From NCBI RefSeq assembly GCF_012273895.1, contig NC_052104.1:3658001-3722000 (forward strand): a stretch of 64,000 bases of DNA. The letters are read 5' to 3'. Shown piece after piece: positions 48,360-57,982 of the stretch (position 1 is the first letter of the stretch; every line of letters starts with the position of its first letter). The position numbers and the translations under genes are program-made. The notes beneath the pieces were generated by a model. It searched no databases, was not told the origin of the DNA, and saw nothing but the letters and a program-made list of their open reading frames with translations. Source of the DNA: Zerene cesonia (lineage: Eukaryota; Arthropoda; Insecta; Lepidoptera; Pieridae).

Positions 48360-48680
48360 CATCTAATCCAGGTTGTAAACTTGTACTATGTTTGAGATAA
48401 GTATATTCTTATTTCTCCCAAAGTCACCTCTGTTCCACCCACCAATGGAGGCTATACTGATGGTCACCATGCTTATGGTAACATTATACAAGTTATCAGC
48501 CTGGAAAAGAATGGTTGTTATATCTGTACTTAATATACTCTTTTTCAATACGTACCAAATATGTATTACTATATTATGTATAACTAGTACCTTCTCAGTG
48601 TGAAGCAGGTAGGTGCAAGGACAAAACTTATGAAGGACCGGTACTATTATCACACATATTAGGATAGCAACAGCCACACA
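48360..48680 (-). pseudogene. Possible relic of a duplicated GST exon in the 5' intron of the GST gene
   Basis: The minus strand holds an open frame with VTISMVTISIASIGGWN, preceded by a splice-like TTTTCCAG. It shares 15 consecutive bases (plus strand TACTGATGGTCACCA, 48455-48469) and reading frame with the ISIVVTISNLE segment of the GST exon at 46226-46390. The rest is diverged. It may be a decayed copy of that exon. A 15-base match alone could be chance in a window this size, so this is tentative. Confidence 0.25.
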
Positions 48681-49048
48681 AAATTAAAATTGTATAAGAA
48701 TACAATTTTTTATCAATGTTAATTTGAATGGAATAGCATCTGTTAGGTGCAGGGTGCAATAAATATTATATAAAAAAACACGCCACCAACTGAAAATTTT
48801 CCTTCGTTATTGTGAAAGTTCGCGTCCCTTTAAAATTATCGTGTTGTAAAGATTTTTGAACAGTCTTATCAACGTCTAGTGTACACAACACGCTTAGTGA
48901 GATTGGCCAAAACTAGTCTAAAGGATTAGTGATAAAAAATTTATAAGCCCAGAATCTTTTAGGATTTGTCATAACTTAACGTAACCATCACATTTTATCT
49001 TTATTGAGTCACCAGGATGCCAAACGCCCAATAAAAGTTAAAACTTAC

Positions 49049-49095
49049 CTGATAACATTTGCTACATAGAAAACCGTCATAATTACTGATAAGGA
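49049..49095 (-). other. Candidate non-coding first exon of the GST gene
   Basis: A strong donor (…TTATCAG then GTAAGT, minus strand) ends this segment at 49049. The exon carrying the GST start opens after a clear acceptor. The upstream limit is unknown. Only the donor is visible. Confidence 0.35.
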
Positions 49096-49099
49096 TTTC

Positions 49100-50639
49100 A
49101 TTGTTAAAGAAATCCCTTGCCTTGAAGATACAATAACAATACCCTCTTTCAAAAGTTATTTAAAACGTTTCTGTCTGATTTATATTTCTGAAATATTTTG
49201 TCAATATTCATTACTTACATGGGATTAGGACAACTGTATTTTGTAGGTCATAAGTATCAACTATACAGATGTTTTTTTTCACATTTTGAAATGTACCTAA
49301 ACATCATAAATATTATTTTATGGAGCATACTCATTATATGGATACTGAAGCATAGAAATAATATGAATACCTAAATAAAAAGATCAGTTTTCAATATCTA
49401 CCACACCAATGAAAACATTTGGTAATCTAACCGCTTTAGAAAAAAATCGTATTCCGTACCCGTTAAACGCTAAAATAAAATTTTAACTATGCCCGTATTA
49501 ACTTATATATAAAAAAGCGTATTTTCTAAAATGAATCCATCTAAATTTCATTAATAAAAGGACCTGCTACTACCACTCAAACTCACTCTATATTCTGTAT
49601 TTTTGCGGTAACAGACTTGTCCATACATTGGCCCAGCGTTGAATAAAAACACGCTTTGTGGTAAAAAGTACATCAATGTTGAATATTTATAGCTTAATAT
49701 GTATTTTAACAGACAATAACACACCTAATATCATGGAAAAGCAAAGCGTCTAACGTTACGACTGATGAACTAATGAGTTGTCCGGTTTTATGTTAGCTAA
49801 TAATGTTATGGTTGTGGGCACCATGGTGACGATGATTGAGCATGAAATATTGTCCAGTCATAATTATGTTTCTAAAATAATCATGAACCGTCACTCGTGT
49901 ATAGCTCGGTAGAATAGTCCGTTCGTGACGGATGCTATCGTGACCCTTGTTCGTAGTAGGTACATAGTTTGCATTAATAACATCTATTTTTAACGATTGA
50001 TTAATAATTAACTATTATTATAAATGTCATTTTAATACGCAAACTGCATACGTTTACATAAATGAATTCATTTTCATTTGAGTATATAGATATATTATAT
50101 AGGTAGTAGGTACAATAATTATTAAGAAACCATTGTTCCCGTCTTTCGTTATAGCTAAATGCGTAAAAATTCCATGTAAACCATTCCATTCGTACAAGGA
50201 AAGTAATGAGGTCATTAGTTGTTTGGAATATTCTAGATTTTAATACTAGTTTATAAAATACCTAAACAACAAAGATACTCATTATTTACCACTTCATTGA
50301 AATCAGAATGCATCGTTACACCATAAAATTTCTAAATTATATATTCCGTGTAGATTGTTTTAATGCCCCCTATTTATCCGATCAGAAGTATAATTTTATT
50401 CAAGGTTCTGATTTTTCCACAACGGATAATTTATATAAATGTTAAAGCACGTACGTATAAACGGTAGGACAACATTTCCCATTTCCGGCGAAATAAAAAA
50501 AAAACTATCAAAAAGAAAAACACAATATATTAAACCATTGATATCTCGTAAATGTTACTTGTATAAAAGAAAGAATTATAAAAAGAGTATGACACAAGTT
50601 ATTTGGTAATGACTGGTTTTAAGGCACATTTTTTTCCAC
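49100..50639. other. Intergenic, nothing coding seen
   Basis: AT-rich sequence with only short frames and no recognisable repeat family or RNA gene. Confidence 0.5.
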
Positions 50640-50861
50640 TTATTTATCGTCCAACACTTCCACGGTGGAGGCACTGCTAGCATTATCGTTGCTCTTCTCT
50701 TCATTTTGTTCCGAGCCCATTTCCATGTCATTATTTCTAATAGCTGCACTATTAACGTCCGGAGATTCAGTTTTAATGGAATTAATTCTTTCACGGCATT
50801 CCTCGGCCTTCGTTGTATCGCTTTGAGTAATTTTCATTTTCTTGCTCTTTGAGTTCCCCAT
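50640..50861 (-). CDS. Small hydrophilic protein with N-myristoylation motif, unknown
   Basis: A single-exon 73-codon frame. It starts MGNSKSKKMK: Gly at position 2, Ser at 5/6 and nearby lysines are a good N-myristoylation and membrane-binding pattern. The rest is hydrophilic, rich in Ser, Asn, Glu, Asp and Lys, with no membrane segment, and is probably disordered. The start follows GTAAAT and is the first Met of the frame. No family was recognised. GC is higher than the flanks, which supports coding, but low-complexity composition and single-exon structure leave room for chance. Confidence 0.42.
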   Translation of the reverse strand: MGNSKSKKMKITQSDTTKAEECRERINSIKTESPDVNSAAIRNNDMEMGSEQNEEKSNDNASSASTVEVLDDK

Positions 50862-51690
50862 ATTTACTCGATGCAGCTAATCTCATGGGTGACTTAATTA
50901 ACACTGTGTTGTGTTGAACTGATAAAATCTTGATAACGGTCGAATCTGAGCAATTAACTATGCTCTCTGGTGACGCGCGTCTGATAACAACGATACTAAG
51001 TGAGTGCGAAAATGCATCTGTCGGCGATATTTACTAAAAACGAAGCACAACGTTACTTACAAGATAAGGCAATGACACATTGCCCGTTTTAATTCAATGA
51101 CCCTGTAAGTCAAGATAATCGGACGAGCAGACGAAAAGGTCTTCACTCTTAATCCTGGCGTATACAAGCGATGAACCGAATTAATGTCACAATAAAAACC
51201 ATGTTTACCTTTTAGCTATCACTTCAGTTTGTTTACCATATGGCACCAATTATTATGATTTATTATGCATTTTTGAGTATGGCAAGTTTTGAGTTCAACA
51301 GTCTTTTGTAGTATTTCTTATGGAATTGTTTTATGTAATTGTAAAAGCTACCTCTTTATTTATGAGTAAATTCGAGTAATATAAGCAAACTGACTGATTT
51401 GTGGCAATTGTTCGCACACATTCGGTTAAATGTTTGTATATTAGTCATCGGGCACTTACTGTGCTGTGAGATGAAGTGAGTCACTTCAACGAATATAGCT
51501 CCTAAAGTGATATCACGTAGGCAATAAATGCGTATGAAGTCTTTATACATTTATACACTTAAATGCAAATAATATCTATAAATTTGTCACGCATTTCAAT
51601 TACAAACCAAATGTATAACATTTTCTCATCGATACGAAGGAGAATTGCATGGAATCTCTGTATTACATATGTCAATATAATCTCTATATT
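50862..51690. other. Intergenic, nothing coding seen
   Basis: This is the upstream side of the small myristoylated-type ORF. Short frames only, and no promoter motif strong enough to call. Confidence 0.45.
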
Positions 51691-51714
51691 TATATATTTT
51701 CCCGATTAAATTAT

Positions 51715-51780
51715 CCTGACTAGGCTATATCTACTAACTTCCCGCCGGCGGCTTCGCCCGCCTCCATATTGTTAACCCTT
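51715..51780 (-). repeat. Repeat 3'-end fragment (reverse)
   Basis: ACTAACTTCCCGCCGGCGGCTTCGCCCGC is the reverse complement of the usual GGGCGAAGCCGCGGG…AGCTAGT end of the element seen at 52085-52450. Confidence 0.6.
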
Positions 51781-52084
51781 TAAACCTTTTAAACCTCCCC
51801 AGGACTATTCAGAATGCACCCAAATGCATGATTATAAAAATCAGGCCAGTCATTCTCGAGTTTTAGCGAGACTAACAAACAGCAATTGATTTTTATATAA
51901 AAGAAGATAACTAACGAAAACATGCCGTCCATGATTATACTAAAATTTACCTGCATAAACGCTACTATGGTCGATATTATGAAGGTCAACCAAAAAATTT
52001 TTCAACACGTAATTTTAAATGACATATGCTGGTAGGTAAAAGTTAATATTTTTTACAATTTGTCAAAATAGCAGTCTAATCCCT

Positions 52085-52455
52085 ACTTCCCTACTAATAT
52101 TATAAATGCGAAAGTAACTCTGTCTGTCTGTCTGTCTGTTACGCTTTCACGCCTAAACCACTGAACCGATTTTTACAAAATTTGATATGAAGATAGAAAT
52201 GAACTTGGGAAAGAACATAGGATACTTTTTATCGCGAAAAAAGGGTAGAAAGGGTTGAAAGAGGGGATGAAAGTTTGTATGAAAGTTCGTTATTGTCAAA
52301 CCGATTTTGATGAAACTTGGTATAAAGATGGAGATGAACGTGGGAAAGAACAAACCACACTTTTTGATGCGAAGAAAATACTCCTTACCGTGTCGCGCGA
52401 TATAAGCGAATTCTACGCGGGCGAAGCCGCGGGCGAAAAGCTAGTAAATAATATA
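52085..52455 (+). repeat. Full-looking interspersed repeat copy
   Basis: It starts ACTAATATTATAAATGCGAA, has a CTGT tandem tract (about 52120-52140) and ACGCTTTCACGCCTAAACCA. It then shows two diverged copies of a TTTGATATGAAGATAG-like unit, and ends GGGCGAAGCCGCGGGCGAAA followed by AGCTAGTA. It matches the copy at 43980-44332 over most of its length, and the reverse copy at 10826-11140. The open frames here are repeat-derived. Confidence 0.8.
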
Positions 52456-52758
52456 ATGTCTATAATAACAGAATAATTTGTGTTTGAATTTCCCGAAGCA
52501 TACATAGGGACATAGGGACAGAAAAAGCGACTTTGCTGGATACTATATAGCGGTAATCCCTATAGAATCAATTAATTTATTATAAGTCTTAATGAAAAAT
52601 TAAGTATTTTAATTTCAAATAATTAGTGCGATAACAATGCTTATGCTCATTGTTTCCTTTTTTATATCGAAACATCATGAAGTCTCCAACTCAACTTAGA
52701 TAAGATACCACATTAAGAATTGTTAAAGAAAGACACCGTAATTTTAATATATTAGGTT

Positions 52759-52764
52759 TTTATT
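52759..52764 (-). terminator. Polyadenylation signal of the 52.8-54.3 kb gene
   Basis: AATAAA on the minus strand, 24 bases past the stop codon (52789-52791). Confidence 0.65.
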
Positions 52765-52788
52765 AAAAAAAATAGAAGATATAATATT

Positions 52789-54267
52789 TTATAGTGATCT
52801 ACGTCGCCTGGCCCCAACATTATCAGTCACTTGCTGTATCTTCTGGTACTTATTAATGGCCGTTTTAACAAAGTCAGCAGCTGTGCTGATTTTCTCCAAT
52901 CTTTCAGGCGTAATAAGAGACCTCATCTCTTCATGGATAGGGCCCACTCCATTAAACGTAATGGCGCAAAGGTTAGTGTAGCTGCAGACTCCTACCGTTA
53001 ATAGAGAACCGAGCATAAGCACGAAAATACTGCTAAACACCCAGCTTATGGTACGGCCTACATAGCTGACCATAGTCTGAAAAAATTAAATTCATCAAAT
53101 TTAATGTTTAATAGTGACTTTTCAAAGTCACACAAGAAGGTCTTGGATATAGGTCTTGGATCGCTAAAATAATAAAAGTTGTTATTAATGATCGATGGCT
53201 AGGTTCCCATATATGCGCTGCGAGTCACTTGAGATTTTTAAATTAAAAATAACTAACCAAAAAATTTTGATGTATAAGTTAAAAGATAAACAAATCATAC
53301 CCTTGAATCAGGTACTTGACTCCACAATAGGCCTACGGATGACGTATCGGGCTCAAATAAATAATCTCCCAGATTGTTTCCATAGAGGTCATATCTAGAA
53401 AAAAAAAATTTACTCATTCTATACTCAAAATTTAAAAAACAACAGAAAATTTGTATTTAATATTAATCGTCCACAATATAAATTTTATTCATATGCTTTA
53501 CATACCCATGGGCCGCGTAGGCATTCCCATAGTTGTATCCAGGAGCATACGGAATGTCTGGATAAGCTACTTCGGCTGGATTAGGGTAACTTGTAGCTGG
53601 AATGTTTTCCTGAACAAGAGATTTATTTTAATGTAGAAACATTCACAAAAGTCCACCCCGTGAAGAATAAAAACACACTTAGATATATTGTATTTAGGTA
53701 TTTGCCTGCATAGCGTAATATTCGTTTCTTGTGTTTAGATTTTACAACAGTAAATAGTTTCAATAACAAGTACCATAAATCTATAGGTAAGATAGAAATT
53801 CAAAACATCCAAAAGACTGTATATACTATCTATACCTACGTATTATATATTAATCTATGAACTAAATTTTATAGTTAAGTACATATTTAATTATCGAATA
53901 ATTTGTTTAAATTTAAAAAGAAATCATAATTATATCATTATTATAGAAGTTAAAAAAAGAATTAGTCTTTAATATAAGAACTTACATTATTTTGTGGTTC
54001 TGTCATCACCCCAGGCGCAGGCTCATCAGCTAACATATCATGCTTAGCTATTGCTCCCATTCCTCTCCCAGGCTCCACCTTTTCCTTAGCCTCAGTTTTA
54101 TCAGCTTTATACACCGGATGATGATCATCTGACCGGGCTTTCTTATAAATAGGATGAGTTTCTACGGCTTCAGGAATATCAGGAAGACCTTGATTTTCCA
54201 AAACGCGATGGATGTCGGCTGATAGCACAGATGCTACTAATGCCGATAATATTATTAATTTGGACAT
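52789..54267 (-). CDS. Secreted/membrane protein of unknown family, 255 aa
   Basis: Four coding exons in transcript order: 54267-53986, 53609-53506, 53394-53301 and 53076-52789. All are in phase, giving 255 aa. The start Met is the first codon after an acceptor (TTTCAG then ATG), so the 5' UTR is on a separate exon (54445-54404). Residues 1-17 (MSKLIILSALVASVLSA) form a clear signal peptide. Next come a charged region, then a Tyr/Pro/Asn-rich region (YPDIPYAPGYNYGNAYAAHG and on), then YVGRTISWVFSSIFVLMLGS leading into a hydrophobic segment with Cys (about residues 168-195). A helical charged stretch follows, and the end is RRRR-Ser-Leu. The layout (signal peptide, Tyr/Pro-rich middle, membrane-like helix) is reminiscent of insect cuticle-associated or secreted proteins, but no family was recognised. 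Confidence 0.85.
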
Positions 54268-54403
54268 CTGAAAGTTTATTCAAGATGAAGGATTTTTTGG
54301 TTTAAAAATAGACACGACTAGTAACAATTTATAAACACAAATAGTATTTTGACTTATATGCAAACTTCAAAAGGAATAAGTAGATATTTTAAGTTAAACT
54401 TAC

Positions 54404-54445
54404 GTCTATTTCAGTTCTTTCCAAAGCTGATCCTGAAGAAGCACT
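54404..54445 (-). other. 5' UTR exon of the 52.8-54.3 kb gene
   Basis: It runs from the proposed initiator A (54445) to a strong donor (GAC then GTAAGT, exon end 54404). It joins to the exon that begins with the start codon at 54267. It contains no ATG. Confidence 0.65.
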
Positions 54446-54478
54446 GATGCATATCCCAATGCGTTTTGTGTATTTATA
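54443..54478 (-). promoter_or_regulatory. TATA box plus initiator core promoter
   Basis: On the minus strand TATAAATA (54478-54471) lies 26-33 bases before the arthropod initiator TCAGT (54447-54443, A at 54445). The spacing is right for a focused RNA polymerase II promoter. It is placed just upstream of the UTR exon of the 255-aa protein gene. Confidence 0.8.
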
Positions 54479-54821
54479 CTAAGGCATTGAAAAGTTATTT
54501 TATTTCTTCTAGGAACTATTGTCCCTACACATTATCTCCAAAACATTCAAAGGATAAAGAAACCATGGTGACTGCCGATAAGGACATTGACAAAACTTCG
54601 GAATTCGCAAAGTGAAACATAATTTTAGATTATTTATGATATTAAGAATTTAATAATAGTTCTTTTAAAATAAAAGGAGGAGATTATTATTTCTTTATAT
54701 AACTGGTATGGCTGATTATATCAATAATAAATCGAAGTAAGCGTAATCTCACTTAGGTATATCTAGATAGGTACTAAATCTATGTATATAAAAATGATCC
54801 CGATTTCCCTTGGTCACGCCA

Positions 54822-54930
54822 TCATGCGTGAACGGCTGGACCTATTTCAAAAATTCTTTCACCATTAAAAAGCTGCAATTTCATTGAGTGACACAGGTTA
54901 TATATGTACCACGGTTGTAAACTGAGGTGA
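54822..54930 (+). repeat. Short interspersed repeat fragment
   Basis: Same family as 27846-27942: CTTTCACCATTAAAAAGCTG, then TTTCATTGAGTGACACAGG and ATGTACCACGG. The upstream flank (CGTGAACGGCTGGACCTATT) is also typical of these elements. Confidence 0.65.
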
Positions 54931-55424
54931 ACAGTTGTCATAATTAATTAATTCATAGTAATGGAAAACTAAAAACATATAATTTTATATGAACAACTGA
55001 CAGCCTATACCCAAACCTTCTTATACCATTGTTTATATCCAATAACAACCAAAAACTTATCGAAAAAGTATTATTATACATACCTACATTATAATTACAA
55101 TCGATCGTATGGTAATGAAAATAAAAGCACACAGTTTTATCGTTTTTCATACATAACGACTGAATGTAATACCCACACATACATGGTCCTTGACATACTT
55201 TGTTTCCAATGAAAACTTTATATAGTATCGATTACATATTTTCCAGTTACAAGTAAGCAAATTATGAAATACGTTATCTCTATTTACACTCAACAACCTA
55301 CCTATTCTTTTCTTTTTCGAAAAAAGGTTCATTCATTTTTGTTATATTTTGTGCATATGTAATATTATATAATTATTAGCGAGAAACATTAAACATCATG
55401 TCGCGGATGTTTCAGAATAAATTT

Positions 55425-55480
55425 CGTTGCGGTCAAGTACGAGTCGGACTCGCCGTGCAAAATGTACCAGTAGTGTTCGT
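55425..55480 (+). repeat. Fragment of a lepidopteran repeat (GAGTCGGACTCGCC motif)
   Basis: GGTCAAGTACGAGTCGGACTCGCC is a motif I know from dispersed lepidopteran non-LTR or SINE-like elements. Only a short piece is recognisable. Confidence 0.45.
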
Positions 55481-56599
55481 TTTGTAACCCTAAAAAACAT
55501 CATTTTTCCTCATTTAAAATTGTAAAGAAATATTTTATACGAGATAAAAATGTATGCCCTTAGTGTGACCCAGGTGAAGGCGGGAGGCATATCTAATAAC
55601 TAGTCTAATACTTATTTAGCAAATTAAGAAATAGTGAATACTTATGCTTATAGCTGATTTTGGTAAATTGGTTATCACGGATTCATAATAGTCCAAGGAA
55701 GGTTTAAAGGGTAAGAACAATAAGAAAATAGGTCAATAGAATATTCTATAGAGTTTCGAAGTTCAACGGTTCGGCTAGTACAGAATAAAAAATACGCTTA
55801 AAAATATTTAGTGTAAACATATGATATTTTCGTAAACTATTTCAAACAATCGATCTATTTAAGTTAAAAAATATGCATAATACCTGCTTATTATATATAT
55901 GCCTATAGGCCTAATATATATCTATTTAAATATTCGGTACCAACTAAAGTTCTCATTTACTTTTATCGTCATCAGGTATAGATGCTATTGTTTAAAAAGA
56001 GTTATGCGACAAAAATATGACTGATATACAACTCCTTCCACGAAGTTATATTCGTAGACACTCAATTTTGTTGGACTAGTGTTCATGAGTCACACTATGC
56101 ATACCTGCTTTTACCATTTAACATTACAAAAAATATTTTGTGTCTACATAAATTGTATCTAATTAATGAGGTATGTGAGTGTAATTTTTTCCACGTAAAT
56201 ATTTTGTTTATTTTTTGAACGCGCTAATCTCGGTTAAGACGGTTACAAAAATCGTTGATTTATTTCAAATATTAATGAAAAAATAATAAATTGTGTCTCC
56301 ATTTAAAAATACAAAAATAATATTGCGATAGTGTTAGTGATTTTAATTAGCTAAGTAAAAAAAATTGTTGACCACACATAAGTACCTACCTTTGAAGCAT
56401 GACTTTTATGCGAAATTCAGGTAAAATTAAATAATATATTCTCTCACCGCTTCACATATTCCCAAAAGGCTCTAATTTCTTCCTCCAAACTTATATTCAT
56501 AGCATTTAATATCATTTCACACTTCAAACAAATATATTTTTTTTATCTTATTCTATGTACAACTAATATATTTTTTTATGCATATCAATAACATTGTAG

Positions 56600-57085
56600 C
56601 CGAAGTCCGAACAGTCATGAACTAATTAACATTCTTTTTTTAAATCTTTTTTTTTTTTATAACAGGCAAAAAACAATTGATGGTACTAGTATTTTAGTTT
56701 ACGATGACTGGCTATCTGGCTATCGGCCGTTACCGACAGCTGGGCTGAATTACCATCAATCGATTTTCATTCCATTCGTTAATATGTTATTATGTGCGAG
56801 CTGGTATATGGCGTGTTTATTGTTTTATCTACCAATTGAAATAGTTGTGTGTAATGTTTTTTTTAATGATTTTTCCATTTATCTGCGCATGTGTAACATC
56901 ACCACTACTCAAAAAGGAAAACATCGTGAGAAAACCGGCATGTCCGAGAAAGCAAACTTCGACGACATATTGTGACATCTGCCAGCGTGGTGGATTATGG
57001 CCTGAATGAGGCCTATGAGGGATAGGACTTAGGAGGCCTGTGTCCCAGCAATGGGAATATAAATGGGCTGATGAAGACAAATATA
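56600..57085 (+). repeat. Non-LTR/SINE-like repeat 3' region
   Basis: The markers are GAAAACATCGTGAGAAAACC, GGCATGTCCGAGAAAGC, CATCTGCCAGCGTGGTGGAT, TATGGCCTGAATGAGGCC and GGAGGCCTGTGTCCCAGCAA, ending GGGCTGATGAAGA. This series (bad-luck UTR-like end, then AGCGTGGTGGA…GGCCTG…TGATGA) is characteristic of widespread lepidopteran elements. Overlapping small frames are repeat-derived. Confidence 0.7.
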
Positions 57086-57982
57086 GGCTCATAATCAACC
57101 TACTTCACAAAACAGTAAATACCTGGGAAAATATGATAAGCGATTAAATGCTTGTTTCCGGTATTTTAAACAGACTTTTTAAAAATGGTACTTGATTCGA
57201 CTGTATTTTTTAGTATTTGTTTCCTTATAACTTTCGAATAAGTGAAACAATTTTAAAGATTTTTTATTACTTTCTGCTAAAACTAGGTATACGGTTAACA
57301 CATTGATTACACTCATCATTAAGGTAAAGAAGGGAATAACCTTGAAAATCTTTTGTTGATTGATTTGACTGAAAACGTAATTAAATCGAAAATATGATAG
57401 CAACATGAATTTTGAAATTTGGGATTTTTGAACAATATTTTAAGGGCTTAGTGATTTGATTATTCTGTAATCGCTGTGTGCTTCTGTGCCTTTTGCTATT
57501 AAATATTATTAGGTTTTAAATATTGTACAAAATGATACTTATGTATCTTGTTAGAAGTGAAAAATAATGTCTGATATGTGGTAGCCCTGCATCCACAGAG
57601 TACGTAATTAGAAAACTGCAAAGTGCAAACTGCAAAATACAAAGCAGAGTAGTACAATAATACGATAAAATCTGTAAACAATTATCAAAAAATTCTGAGA
57701 AATAATATTTGTGATTGTGACTTGCGTGTGCATGTGGTTGATTTAAAATTATTCATATCTCAAAATATGTATGTATGAAGAAAAAATTTAAAACACAATA
57801 CAATTTTAAACATAAATTATCGAAAAGGCTAGGCAAGTATTGTACCTGCTTGTTACATGGTTGTAATGTTTTGTTTTTTGATTGCCTTTTGTTTTTTTTT
57901 TCTCTTTAATGAAGATAAGTTTTTTTTATGCAGTTAATAGTTTAAAAATAGTTTTTGTTTCATAAAATAACATGTTGAAAAA

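Larger units (their letters stand above)
54480..57982. other. Intergenic region rich in repeat fragments, upstream of MLH3
   Basis: No gene is supported. It holds repeat fragments at 54822-54930, about 55425-55480 and about 56600-57085. The last 800 bases contain the MLH3 promoter, with no clear TATA box. Confidence 0.5.

Noticed and set aside
48388..48603. Plus-strand frame of 71 codons
   Set aside because: It overlaps the possible GST relic on the other strand and has no features of its own.
52153..52476. Frames on both strands at 52.1-52.5 kb and 43.9-44.3 kb
   Set aside because: They lie in copies of the same interspersed repeat. The similar peptides (FISIFI…) come from the repeat, not a gene.
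56784..57098. Overlapping small frames at 56.8-57.1 kb
   Set aside because: They fall in the 3' region of a common lepidopteran repeat.
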